Shown here: positions 1-7,198 of the stretch, piece by piece
Layout of the letters: each line of letters begins with the position of its first letter
How positions within the stretch are numbered: the first letter of the stretch is position 1
Assembly (NCBI GenBank): GCA_035454085.1
Contig: DAOTEJ010000058.1
Span: 1-17,277 of the forward strand
Source: DAOTEJ01 sp035454085
GTDB taxonomy: Bacteria > Pseudomonadota > Gammaproteobacteria > Burkholderiales > Burkholderiaceae_F
DNA length: 17,277 bases
Direction: 5' to 3'
Notes under the pieces: generated by a model
What the model was told of the DNA's origin: nothing
What the model saw: the letters and a program-made list of their open reading frames with translations, nothing else
The model's database searches: none
Translations under genes and position numbers: made by a program

Positions 1-711
1 GTTGAAGAAGCTGGTGCCGAAGTGGCGGTCGGTCAGCGTCATGGTGATGGCGCCGGCCAGCACGGGCATCACCGCGATCAGCAGGTAGGCGGTGATCAGC
101 CAGGTCCAGCAGAACATGGGCATCTTCATGAGCGTCATGCCCGGGGCGCGCATGTTCAGGATGGTGGTGACGATGTTGATCGAGCCCATGATCGAGCTCG
201 CGCCCAGGATGTGCATGGCGAAGATGGCCATGTCCATGCCAGGGCCCATCTGCACCGTCAGCGGCGCGTAGAGCGTCCAGCCCGCCGCCACCGCGCCACC
301 CGGCACGAAGAACGAAGTCATCAGGAGCAGAGCGGCCGGCGGCATGAGCCAGAAGCTGAAGTTGTTCATGCGCGCGAAGGCCATGTCGGGCGCGCCGATC
401 TGCAGCGGGATCATCCAGTTCGCGAAGCCCACGAAGGCGGGCATGATCGCGCCGAACACCATGATCAGCCCGTGCATGGTGGTGAGCTGATTGAAGACCT
501 CGGGGCTCACGATCTGCATGCCCGGCTGGAACAACTCGGAGCGGATGCCCAGAGCCAGCACGCCCCCCACAAGGAACATGGTGAAGGAGAACCACAGGTA
601 CATCGTGCCGATGTCCTTGTGGTTGGTGGCAAATAGCCACCGGCGCCAGCCGTGCGGATGCTCGTCGTGGTGGTCGTGGTCGGCGTGGCCGTGGGGCAGC
701 ACTGCGCTCAT
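1..711 (-). CDS. ctaD: Cytochrome c oxidase subunit I, N-terminal part (runs off left edge)
   Basis: This is the catalytic subunit of the aa3-type terminal oxidase, which reduces oxygen in the inner membrane and pumps protons. Exactly 237 codons are present and the frame stays open to the window edge, so the C-terminus is missing. It starts at the ATG at 711, preceded by AGGAGA five bases upstream. Residues 7-20 are very rich in histidine. The conserved block WLFATNHKDIGTMYLWF follows at about 25-41. His80 in TMHGL is the expected low-spin heme a ligand, and Asp109 in GAPDMAF is the expected entrance of the D proton channel. The visible part ends at DRHFGTSFFN, just before the glutamate and the copper B and heme a3 ligands, so the active site cannot be checked. 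It lies 29 bases downstream of ctaC in the same operon. The family assignment is near certain. Confidence 0.97.
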   Translation of the reverse strand, partial: MSAVLPHGHADHDHHDEHPHGWRRWLFATNHKDIGTMYLWFSFTMFLVGGVLALGIRSELFQPGMQIVSPEVFNQLTTMHGLIMVFGAIMPAFVGFANWMIPLQIGAPDMAFARMNNFSFWLMPPAALLLMTSFFVPGGAVAAGWTLYAPLTVQMGPGMDMAIFAMHILGASSIMGSINIVTTILNMRAPGMTLMKMPMFCWTWLITAYLLIAVMPVLAGAITMTLTDRHFGTSFFN

Positions 712-740
712 CTGCTTCTCCTGATTCCTGTGCGGTCCGC

Positions 741-1880
741 TTACTTCTTGGCGGCCAAGACTTCGGCGGGCTGAATCGCCTTGCCGGTGGCATTGCCCCA
801 GCTGTTCTCGACGTAGGTGATCACCGAGGCAATCTGCGTGGCCGAGAGATTGCCCTTCCAGGCCGGCATCGCGCCCTTGCCGTTGAGCAGCAGCGCGATC
901 ACGTCGGCCTGCGGGCCATTCACCACCTTGCTGCCGTCGAGCGCGGGAAAGGCGTTGGGCACGCCCTTGCCGTTGGCCTGATGACAGACCTGGCAGTTGG
1001 CCTCGTAGACCTTGGCGCCCATGGTCTTGAGCGCGACCAGTTCGTACACCTTGCTGGGATCCTCGGCGGCGGCGGCCATCGCCTTCTTGCGGTCGGCCAC
1101 CCACGCGGCGTAGTCCTCGGCGCTCTTGACCACGACGACCACGGGCATGAACGCGTGGTCCTTGCCGCACAGTTCGGCGCATTCGCCGCGGTAGGTTCCG
1201 ACCTTCTCGGCGCGGAACCAAGTGTCACGCGCGAAACCGGGGATCGCGTCCTGCTTGACGCCGAAAGCGGGCACCCACCAGGCGTGGATCACGTCGGCCG
1301 CGGTGGTGATGATGCGCACCTTCTTGTCGACCGGCACGACCAGCGGCTCGGTGACCTCGAGCAGGTAGTTGGCGTTCTTGGGATCCCTGCCCATGATCTG
1401 CGATATGGGCGTGGCCAGCGAGGACACGAACGAGATGCCCTCGCCCTCGCCGCGCAGGTAGTCGTAGCCCCACTTCCACTGGTAGCCGGTGACCTTGATC
1501 GTCAGGTCGGCGTTGGAGGTGTCCTTCATGGCCACCACCGTCTTGGTGGCCGGGATCGCCATCCCGATCACGATCAGGAAGGGGATCACGGTCCAGATGA
1601 TCTCGACCTTGGTGTTCTCGTGCCAGGTCTCGGCCACCGCGCCCTTGGAGGCGCGGTGCTTCCAGATCGAATAGAACATCACCCCGAACACCGCGACGAA
1701 GATCACGCCGCAGATCACCAGCATCAGGGTGTGCAGCGAGTAGATCTCCTCGGCGATCTGGGTGACCGGCGGTGCAAGGTTGAACTTGCTCTGGATCGGC
1801 AACGCCGCGGCGGCGGCTCCCGCCAAGCCCAGGCCGGCCGCGAGGGCGGCAGATTTCAGGATTGCGAGCTTCAACTTCAT
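741..1880 (-). CDS. ctaC: Cytochrome c oxidase subunit II with fused C-terminal cytochrome c domain
   Basis: The subunit accepts electrons from cytochrome c at its CuA centre and passes them to subunit I. The 379-residue protein has a signal peptide (about 1-26, ending in an alanine-rich stretch) and two membrane helices (about 50-72 and 94-112). The aromatic electron-entry patch YQWKWGYDY is at about 133-141. The periplasmic cupredoxin domain has the CuA ligands His199, Cys234, Glu236, Cys238, His242 and Met245. A cytochrome c domain follows, with CQVCH at 296-300 and the likely axial Met338 in GAMPAW, so subunit II carries its own heme c. I chose the ATG at 1880 because it opens directly into the signal peptide. 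A longer open frame begins at 1937, but its extra 19 residues are not signal-like. No strong Shine-Dalgarno sequence is visible. It sits between the DUF2244 gene and ctaD. Confidence 0.96.
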   Translation of the reverse strand: MKLKLAILKSAALAAGLGLAGAAAAALPIQSKFNLAPPVTQIAEEIYSLHTLMLVICGVIFVAVFGVMFYSIWKHRASKGAVAETWHENTKVEIIWTVIPFLIVIGMAIPATKTVVAMKDTSNADLTIKVTGYQWKWGYDYLRGEGEGISFVSSLATPISQIMGRDPKNANYLLEVTEPLVVPVDKKVRIITTAADVIHAWWVPAFGVKQDAIPGFARDTWFRAEKVGTYRGECAELCGKDHAFMPVVVVVKSAEDYAAWVADRKKAMAAAAEDPSKVYELVALKTMGAKVYEANCQVCHQANGKGVPNAFPALDGSKVVNGPQADVIALLLNGKGAMPAWKGNLSATQIASVITYVENSWGNATGKAIQPAEVLAAKK

Positions 1881-1941
1881 TGCGCTTTCACCGGTTCCTT
1901 GCCAGTCGCCTGGCGCGTGTCTCGAACTGCAAACCAAATCG

Positions 1942-2418
1942 TCACACCATTGCCCCGCGTGCTTGCGCCAGGGCGGCCTTCAACTCACGGGCCAGCAGGC
2001 GCCGCCGATCGGTTGTCAGCAAGCGCCCCAGTTCCAGCCTGCGCGCCCCGCACGCCGCCTCGACGCGCACGCGCGCTCCCAACTCGCGCCCGGTCTCCTC
2101 GACCTCGATGCGCACCCAGGCCAGCGGCATGCGCCACTCGCTGTGCTGCTGCGCCTGCCACCGTTGCACCTTCAACTCGCCATCGACGATCTCGATGCTC
2201 TCGGCGTCGGTCGCATGTCGCGCGGTCATCACGTAGGCGAGGACCATCGCCACGAACTCGAGACCCACGAAGGGCAACACCAACCACAGACCGCGACTTG
2301 CGAACGCGGCACCGATCACGAACGAGACGGCCACCAGGGAGCAAAACACCCAGGCAAGCTGCCGCGGACTGGCCGAGCAGTTGCGCTTGATCAACCACCG
2401 AGCCGAGGACCCTGACAC
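1942..2418 (-). CDS. DUF2244 family membrane protein, first gene of the oxidase operon
   Basis: This 158-residue protein looks like the DUF2244 family, whose biochemical role I do not know. Two hydrophobic segments lie at about 20-42 and 44-65, separated by a short turn, so it is probably a membrane hairpin. A soluble, arginine-rich C-terminal half follows (about 70-158), resembling a small beta domain with the motif RIEVEE. The start is a GTG at 2418 with GAGGG six bases upstream. A nearby ATG further upstream is out of frame. The gene is the first one after a strong promoter and is followed 61 bases later by ctaC. That position suggests a role in assembly or regulation of the oxidase, but this is inference from context only. 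The family call rests on the overall pattern and on the neighbourhood. Confidence 0.8.
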   Translation of the reverse strand: MSGSSARWLIKRNCSASPRQLAWVFCSLVAVSFVIGAAFASRGLWLVLPFVGLEFVAMVLAYVMTARHATDAESIEIVDGELKVQRWQAQQHSEWRMPLAWVRIEVEETGRELGARVRVEAACGARRLELGRLLTTDRRRLLARELKAALAQARGAMV

Positions 2419-2465
2419 ACTGTTCCCTCAAGCATGCCGAGCTAGGATCGGCGCAAAGTGGGCGG

Positions 2466-2495
2466 ATTATAGGGGTGGCGTACTTACCCCAACAA
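2466..2495 (-). promoter_or_regulatory. Promoter of the DUF2244-ctaC-ctaD operon (-35/-10)
   Basis: Read on the minus strand, a perfect TATAAT lies at 2471-2466. An upstream TTGTTG lies at 2495-2490, 18 bases away, and matches the first three bases of the -35 consensus. Transcription would start near 2458, leaving about 40 bases of leader before the GTG start at 2418. The leader can form a small hairpin (GCCGA/TCGGC). The perfect -10 box and its placement make this a good sigma-70 candidate, although the -35 box is weak. Confidence 0.55.
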
Positions 2496-2540
2496 CTTGC
2501 CCTCTCGCTTTTTGTGGCGAGCCGCCCTCGCCTGTCGCCC

Positions 2541-2567
2541 AAAGCCCTGTCACGACGGGGCTTTTTT
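2541..2567 (+). terminator. Hairpin with T-tract overlapping the bioC stop codon
   Basis: AAAGCCC (2541-2547) pairs with GGGCTTT (2558-2564) around a ten-base loop, and a run of six T (2562-2567) follows on the plus strand. The TGA stop codon of the minus-strand methyltransferase gene lies inside the loop. The T-tract is the complement of its two AAA lysine codons. Read on the minus strand the same stem ends in only three T, so it would be a weaker terminator for bioC itself. It probably acts in both directions and separates bioC from the oxidase operon promoter. Confidence 0.55.
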
Positions 2568-3497
2568 GCGTGCGCCCAACTCCGCGCGCAAGGCCTCCAG
2601 GGTCACGGCGGTCTGCCCTCGCACGCGTGGCGCAGGCTTCCAGGCGTGCCCGTAGACCACCTCGAAGCTCAGGGCAATGCGGCCGTCCGCCCCAGCGCGC
2701 CGCGTCAGCGCCTCGCGCAGGCGGCGCCCCGCGGCCCCGCCCGGCAGCCAGTCGGGGCGGTCGTCGCGCGGATTCGCGCCGAGGGCGCGGGCCTCGGAAA
2801 TTAGCGCATCGGCGCTGGCGTACGTCAGGGTCAGCGTCTCCACGTCCATCACTGGCGTGGCCAGGCCCGCCGCGACCATCATGTCGCCGTAGTCGTGCAT
2901 ATCCACGAAGCTCACCGGCCGCGCGGCGGGCCAGGCTTCGGTCATGGCTGCGCGCAGTTCCTTGAGCGTGTCCGGACCGAAGGCGCTGAACAGCAGCAAC
3001 CCGTCGGTGCCCAGCACCCGCGCCCACTCGACAAAGAGCGTGTGCGGCGCCGGATGCCAGTGCAGCATCAGGTTGGAGTGAACCAGGTCGACCGCCCCCG
3101 CGGGCAGCGGCAACTGGCCGGCTTCGGCACAGACCAGCCAGGGGGAGCTTCCAGCCCAGGCCGCCAGCCGGCCCGACCAGCCCGCCTTCCGACCCGACGC
3201 CAGCATGGCAGCCGACAGATCCAAGCCCAGCCAGCGCGACTGCGGGAACTTTCCCATCAGCGCAGTTCGCGCCGCCCCCCCGCCCGCGCCCACGTCAGCC
3301 ACCAGTCGGGGCGCGAGGCGCATCAGGTCCAGACGCTCGATCAGCCGCCGCCCGACCTCGCGCACCACGGCCTCGTGCCGGGGCCAACGCGCCACCCGCG
3401 CATCGAACTGGCGCCGCACCGTCTCGACCCGAACCGGCAGGCGCGGGGGATCGACGATGCTGGGAGTGATCTCTGAGGTGCCGGGTCCGAGCGCCAT
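2550..3497 (-). CDS. bioC: BioC-type malonyl-ACP O-methyltransferase
   Basis: This is a SAM-dependent class I methyltransferase of 315 residues. BioC methylates the free carboxyl of malonyl-ACP so that fatty acid synthesis can build the pimeloyl part of biotin. The SAM-binding loop DVGAGGG is at 68-74 and an acidic second motif GLDLSAAM at about 91-98. FGPDTLKEL at 173-181 resembles the segment found in BioC proteins. An N-terminal extension precedes the usual RRQFDARVARWPRH start of the fold, so a start inside the first 25 codons is possible. I chose the ATG at 3497, but no clear ribosome site precedes it. It is divergent from comF, with a 77-base spacer. No other biotin gene is in view, so the substrate is inferred from family resemblance. 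It could be another small-molecule methyltransferase. Confidence 0.75.
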   Translation of the reverse strand: MALGPGTSEITPSIVDPPRLPVRVETVRRQFDARVARWPRHEAVVREVGRRLIERLDLMRLAPRLVADVGAGGGAARTALMGKFPQSRWLGLDLSAAMLASGRKAGWSGRLAAWAGSSPWLVCAEAGQLPLPAGAVDLVHSNLMLHWHPAPHTLFVEWARVLGTDGLLLFSAFGPDTLKELRAAMTEAWPAARPVSFVDMHDYGDMMVAAGLATPVMDVETLTLTYASADALISEARALGANPRDDRPDWLPGGAAGRRLREALTRRAGADGRIALSFEVVYGHAWKPAPRVRGQTAVTLEALRAELGARKKAPS

Positions 3498-3574
3498 GGG
3501 GCGCCGAGTGTATCGGCTTGGGCACTATGCTCGAACGCCCGCACTCCCGAACGCGGCACCCCCTGCGCCCAGCC

Positions 3575-4267
3575 ATGACGGGATGGTTCAGCTCTATCCT
3601 GCACCGCGCCGCCGTCGCGCTGCCGTCGCGCTGCCTGGCCTGCGGACTCGCTCCCGGCGACCCGGTATGCGCCAACTGCGCGCATGACTATTTCCCCCAG
3701 GTGCTGCGCTGCCGCCGATGCGCGCTGCGCATCCCGGCGGGCGAGCTTTGCGGCGCCTGCCTGCGCGATCCGCCACGATTCGCCGCCGCGTGGGCCTGCG
3801 CCGACTACGCCCCGCCAGTGAGCGGCATGGTGCTGGCGCTCAAGTCGTCGGCGCGACTCGACCTCGCCCTCCCGCTGGCCCGCATGCTCGCCCGGACGCT
3901 TCCTGCTGCGGAAGCACCGGCCGATTGCGTGGCCCCCGTGCCGCTGTCACCCGAGCGCCGCACAGAGCGCGGCTACAACCAGTCGGAACTGCTCGCCTCG
4001 GCGCTGGCGCAAGAAGCACGCCTGCCGCTCGAAGCGCAACTGCTGCTGCGCGTGCGCCATGGCGTGCCCCAGCAAGCGCTTGCCCTCGACGCGCGCCGGC
4101 GCAACGTGCGCGGCGCCTTCGCCGCTGCGCGGCCCCTGCAGGGACGCGCCGTACTGCTGGTCGACGACGTGATGACCACCGGCGCCACGCTCGACGAGGC
4201 CGCGGGCGCGCTGCTCTCGGCCGGCGCCTCCCGGGTCTGCGTGGCCGTCGTAGCCCGGACTCCATAA
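3575..4267 (+). CDS. comF: ComF family phosphoribosyltransferase-like protein
   Basis: ComF proteins are linked to natural DNA uptake and resemble purine phosphoribosyltransferases, but their enzymatic role is not settled. The 230-residue protein has an N-terminal zinc-ribbon-like region with cysteine pairs C20/C23, C32/C35, C46/C49 and C59/C62. A type I phosphoribosyltransferase domain follows, with the PRPP-binding loop VLLVDDVMTTGAT at 193-205 and the conserved ERGYNQSELL at about 131-140. I chose the ATG at 3575. Open frame extends up to 3518, but those residues are arginine- and proline-rich and not ComF-like. The length fits the family. It is divergent from bioC and followed after 7 bases by trmL, so the two are probably cotranscribed. 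Confidence 0.9.
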   Translation: MTGWFSSILHRAAVALPSRCLACGLAPGDPVCANCAHDYFPQVLRCRRCALRIPAGELCGACLRDPPRFAAAWACADYAPPVSGMVLALKSSARLDLALPLARMLARTLPAAEAPADCVAPVPLSPERRTERGYNQSELLASALAQEARLPLEAQLLLRVRHGVPQQALALDARRRNVRGAFAAARPLQGRAVLLVDDVMTTGATLDEAAGALLSAGASRVCVAVVARTP

Positions 4268-4274
4268 TCGGCGC

Positions 4275-4745
4275 ATGTTCAACATCGTCCTGGTCGCGCC
4301 CGAGATCCCGCCCAACACCGGCAACGTGATCCGGCTCGCCGCCAATACCGGCGCGCAACTGCATCTGGTCAAGCCGCTGGGCTTCGAGCTCGATGACAAG
4401 CAACTGAGGCGAGCCGGGCTCGACTATCACGAGTACGCCACGCTCAAGGTGCACGAGAGCTTCGCCGCCCTGCTCGAGTCACAGCACCCCGACCCCGCGC
4501 GCCTGTTTGCCCTGACCACCCGCGGCTCGCATCCCTTCGCGCAGTCGCGCTTCGCGCCCGGCGACTGGTTCGTGTTCGGCAGCGAGTCCGCCGGCCTATC
4601 GGACAGCCTGCGCGAGCGCTTCCCGCCGGCACAACGCATACGCCTGCCCATGCGCCCCGGCAACCGCAGCCTGAACCTCTCGAACGCGGTGGCGGTGGTG
4701 GTGTTCGAGGCTTGGCGGCAGAACGGCTACGCCGGCGGCGGGTAG
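4275..4745 (+). CDS. trmL: tRNA (cytidine/uridine(34)-2'-O)-methyltransferase
   Basis: TrmL methylates the 2'-OH of the wobble nucleotide of leucine tRNAs, using SAM. The 156-residue length matches a minimal SPOUT enzyme with no extra RNA-binding domain. All three SPOUT motifs are visible: NTGNVIR at 14-20, FGSESAGL at 101-108, and RSLNLSNAVAV at 131-141, which forms the trefoil knot and cofactor pocket. The start ATG at 4275 is fixed by the family-typical opening MFNIVLVAPEIPPNTGN. The gene follows comF by 7 bases without a clear ribosome site of its own, which suggests translational coupling. It ends 13 bases before the end of the convergent LysE-family gene. Confidence 0.95.
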   Translation: MFNIVLVAPEIPPNTGNVIRLAANTGAQLHLVKPLGFELDDKQLRRAGLDYHEYATLKVHESFAALLESQHPDPARLFALTTRGSHPFAQSRFAPGDWFVFGSESAGLSDSLRERFPPAQRIRLPMRPGNRSLNLSNAVAVVVFEAWRQNGYAGGG

Positions 4746-4770
4746 CGTGAGCGAGGCGTCAGGCCTCACG
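4746..4770. terminator. Possible hairpin between convergent trmL and the LysE-family gene
   Basis: CGTGAG (4746-4751) can pair with CTCACG (4765-4770). Alternatively GAGGC (4753-4757) can pair with GCCTC (4763-4767). The element sits exactly where two convergent genes end and overlaps the end of the exporter gene. There is no T-tract on either strand, so it is at best a weak or Rho-assisted terminator. Confidence 0.3.
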
Positions 4771-5388
4771 GCGCGAAAGTGCGAGGCGCAGCGCCAGTCC
4801 GACCATGACAAGGCCGCTGCAGCGGTAGAGCCAGATCAACACCGCAGGCCTTGCTCGAAGCCATGCGGAGAGGCTGCCCGCAAACACCGCAACGGGACCC
4901 TTGATGAGGAACGTGAGCGCAGCAAACAGGACACCCAGGACCAGGATGGTCAGCGTCGGTTGACCTGCGGTGGGCGCGATGAACTGCGGCAAGAACGCAA
5001 AGTAGAAGACGGCGATCTTGGGGTTGGTGATGTTCGACGCCGCACCGGAGATGAACTGGCGCGAGAGGGACTGTGGCCGCGAAGCAGCCGCGGAGATACT
5101 CGCGCTTCTCGTCATGAGCAATTGCACGCCCAGATACAGAAGATAGGCGGCGCCGACCAACTTGACCACGGTGAAGAGCCACTCGGACGTGCGCAGCAGC
5201 GCACCGAGCCCAGCCGTCGCGAGCGCCGTGTGACCCAGCAACCCGACACTCACGCCAGCGGCCGTGGCCAGGCCGGCACGGGTGCCATGGGTGATCGATC
5301 TCGACATCACCAGCAGCATGTCCTGCCCCGGCGTGGCGATGACCACCACGGACGCCACCAGAAACAGCAACCACTGTGCGTCGATCAT
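4759..5388 (-). CDS. LysE/RhtB family amino-acid exporter
   Basis: This 209-residue inner-membrane transporter belongs to the family that exports lysine, homoserine, threonine or related amino acids. The N-terminal helix ends in ATPGQDMLLV, the family's signature TPG turn. About six hydrophobic segments follow, and the second conserved block NPKIAVFYFAFLPQF lies near the middle. The start is the ATG at 5388, which has GAAGG six bases upstream. The frame stays open to 5490, but that extension is not membrane-like. The substrate cannot be read from sequence. It stands alone: 206 bases separate it from the LOG gene upstream. Sampled rows of this gene are 63-70% GC against about 77% in a gpsA row, so it may be a later insertion. 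Confidence 0.9.
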   Translation of the reverse strand: MIDAQWLLFLVASVVVIATPGQDMLLVMSRSITHGTRAGLATAAGVSVGLLGHTALATAGLGALLRTSEWLFTVVKLVGAAYLLYLGVQLLMTRSASISAAASRPQSLSRQFISGAASNITNPKIAVFYFAFLPQFIAPTAGQPTLTILVLGVLFAALTFLIKGPVAVFAGSLSAWLRARPAVLIWLYRCSGLVMVGLALRLALSRREA

Positions 5389-5594
5389 GAGGTGCCTTCC
5401 CTTCGCGAAGTCCGAGGCCATCTTGAGGTGGCCACCGAGCAAATTCCCCTGGTGCGACAACAGAAGACCGCATCGATCACCGCGCCGCACGCACCACTAA
5501 CGCTGGACGAAGTCGCCGTGCCGCGCCTCAGCGAACGAGGGCCGCCCCTCGATTCTTCTGCGCATAGTTCACCGAGCACGCGGCGGGCACCTGC
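5389..5594. other. Intergenic region between the LOG gene and the exporter gene
   Basis: These 206 bases carry only the ribosome site of the exporter gene at their left end. I found no convincing promoter with correct spacing, no terminator with a T-tract and no RNA gene. A promoter for the exporter gene should lie here, because the next gene upstream ends at 5595. Confidence 0.4.
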
Positions 5595-6188
5595 TCACGT
5601 ATGCCCCAGATCTTCGCGGCCCGGCCGCGCCACGCCCGGCAGGTGCAAGCGCAGCCGCTGGAGCAGCAGCTCGGGCGCCGATTCGACGATCAGCAGATCC
5701 CAGTGCTGTGCGCGGATGAACCCCTCGCCCGCCGCGTGGCGCAGGAAGTCGAGCAGCGCGTCGTAGTAGCCCTCGACGTTGAGCAGGCCGATGGGCTTGG
5801 AGTGCAACTGCAGCTGCAGCCAGGTGACCATCTCGAACATCTCTTCGAAGGTGCCGTAGCCGCCGGGCAGCACCACGAAGGCATCGGCACGCGCGGCCAT
5901 CTCGCGCTTGCGCGTGTGCATGCTGTCCACCACGAGCAGTTCGGTCAGGCCCTGGTGGGCGACCTCGGGCCGCATGAGGTGCTCGGGAATCACGCCCGCC
6001 ACCTGCCCCCCCGCGCCCAGCGCCGCGTCGGCCAAGGCGCCCATCAGGCCCACGTGCCCGCCGCCATAGACGAGGCGCAGGCCGCGCCGCGCCAGCAGAG
6101 CGCCCAGCTCACGCGCCGCCGCGACGTACTCGGGGCGCGCTCCCGGTTGCGAGCCGCAGAACACGCACACTGAACGCAATGCGTTCAT
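5595..6188 (-). CDS. LOG family (TIGR00730-type) nucleotide phosphoribohydrolase
   Basis: LOG-type proteins release the base from nucleoside 5'-monophosphates. Some make active cytokinin, and many bacterial members act in general nucleotide cleavage. The 197-residue protein shows the Rossmann-like opening VCVFCGSQPG (about 7-16), YGGGHVGLMG (41-50), the catalytic-region residues in HTRKREM (91-97), and the signature PGGYGTFEE (108-116). The length is typical. The ATG at 6188 overlaps the gpsA stop as ATGA, and GGGAGG within the end of gpsA serves as ribosome site, so translation is coupled to gpsA. It is the last gene of the rhodanese-grxC-secB-gpsA operon. Its true substrate is not determinable here. 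Confidence 0.9.
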   Translation of the reverse strand: MNALRSVCVFCGSQPGARPEYVAAARELGALLARRGLRLVYGGGHVGLMGALADAALGAGGQVAGVIPEHLMRPEVAHQGLTELLVVDSMHTRKREMAARADAFVVLPGGYGTFEEMFEMVTWLQLQLHSKPIGLLNVEGYYDALLDFLRHAAGEGFIRAQHWDLLIVESAPELLLQRLRLHLPGVARPGREDLGHT

Positions 6189-7192
6189 GCCTCCCCTCCC
6201 TCGCGCTTCGGATCCCGCGCCAGCAGCGCCCCCAGCGCAGCACGCGGCGTGAGCCGCCCCTCCAGCACGGCGCAGGTGGCCATCGTAATCGGCATCTCGA
6301 TCCCGGCCGCGCGCGCGCGCGCGGCGATCGCCGGGGCGCTACGCACTCCTTCGGCCACGTGACCAAGCTCAGCGAGCGCCTCCGCGAGGCTCCTCCCCTG
6401 GCCCAGCATCAGGCCCACCCTGCGGTTGCGCGAGAGCTCGCCCGTGCAGGTGAGGATGAGATCGCCCATGCCCGTGAGCCCCATGAAGGTCTCGGGGCGC
6501 GCGCCCAGGGCCACGCCCAGGCGGGTGATCTCGGCCAGGCCGCGCGTGATGAGCGCCGCGCGCGCGTTAGCGCCCAGCCTCTGCGCGTCGGCGATGCCGG
6601 TGGCGATGGCCAGCACGTTCTTCACCGCGCCGCCGACCTCGACGCCGATCACATCGTCGGTGGAATAGATGCGCAGCGCGCCGGCGTGAAAGGCGTGCGT
6701 GACGCGCGCGCAGAAGTCGGCGCCGCCCGCCACCGTGAGGGCGGTGGGCAGGCCGGCCGCGACCTCCTGGGCGAAGCTCGGTCCCGACAGCGGGCCGCTG
6801 CGCCGTGCCGCCGGCTCCGCGCCGAGTTCCTCGGCAACCACTTGGTGCGGCAGGCGGCCGGTGTCTCGCTCGAAGCCCTTGCACAGCCAGACGAAAGCGG
6901 CATCCGAGGGTCGCGCCGCGCGCGCCAAATCACGCAGCGCCGCCGTGGGCGCGGCACAGACCAGCAGATCCGCGCCCGCGTGCTCGAGCGCATCGCCGAT
7001 GGAATCAGAGATGGCTAGCGCGGGCGGCAGCGCCACTCCGGGCAGGTAGCGCGCATTGGAGCCCGCCTGCCGCAAGGCCTGGGCCTGCGCCGGGTCGCGT
7101 GCGTAGAGCAGCACCTCGTGCGCCGCCGAGGCGGCGGCCGCGCAGGCGATCGCGGTGCCCCAGGCGCCAGCGCCGAGCACCGCGATCTTCAT
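6185..7192 (-). CDS. gpsA: NAD(P)H-dependent glycerol-3-phosphate dehydrogenase
   Basis: GpsA reduces dihydroxyacetone phosphate to sn-glycerol 3-phosphate, the backbone precursor of membrane phospholipids, in the cytoplasm. The 335-residue length matches the family. The dinucleotide-binding motif GAGAWG is at 7-12 in the first strand-turn-helix. LCKGFE lies in the middle of the cofactor domain. The segment GGAVKNVLAIATG carries the catalytic lysine, and GLTGMGDL follows in the C-terminal helical domain. The start ATG at 7192 is six bases after the secB stop, with no strong Shine-Dalgarno sequence, which suggests coupling to secB. The stop overlaps the start of the LOG gene. The order grxC-secB-gpsA is also found in Escherichia coli, which supports the call. 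Confidence 0.97.
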   Translation of the reverse strand: MKIAVLGAGAWGTAIACAAAASAAHEVLLYARDPAQAQALRQAGSNARYLPGVALPPALAISDSIGDALEHAGADLLVCAAPTAALRDLARAARPSDAAFVWLCKGFERDTGRLPHQVVAEELGAEPAARRSGPLSGPSFAQEVAAGLPTALTVAGGADFCARVTHAFHAGALRIYSTDDVIGVEVGGAVKNVLAIATGIADAQRLGANARAALITRGLAEITRLGVALGARPETFMGLTGMGDLILTCTGELSRNRRVGLMLGQGRSLAEALAELGHVAEGVRSAPAIAARARAAGIEMPITMATCAVLEGRLTPRAALGALLARDPKREGGEA

Positions 7193-7198
7193 GGATCG

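Noticed and set aside
1881..1937. Longer start for ctaC at 1937
   Set aside because: The extra residues are not signal-like, and the ATG at 1880 begins a typical Sec signal peptide.
981..2390. Long plus-strand open frame opposite ctaC and the DUF2244 gene
   Set aside because: It is antisense to genes with intact metal-ligand motifs, and its translation has no recognisable domain.
2419..2567. Possible small RNA on the plus strand ending at the 2541-2567 terminator
   Set aside because: CTGACA at 2412-2417 resembles a -35 box, but no -10 box lies at 16-18 bases, and TAGGAT at 2443 is 25 bases away. Without a promoter I could not support it.
3498..3574. Divergent promoters for bioC and comF
   Set aside because: CATAGT and TACACT on the minus strand and TATGCT on the plus strand are partial -10 matches without acceptable -35 partners.
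3518..3574. Longer start for comF at 3518
   Set aside because: The added 19 residues are arginine- and proline-rich and precede the normal ComF N-terminus. They also cover the divergent promoter region.
5439..5458. Sigma-54-like sequence upstream of the exporter gene on the minus strand
   Set aside because: GCAC and TTTGC are present, but the spacing between the paired dinucleotides is not ten bases and the -24 GG is missing.
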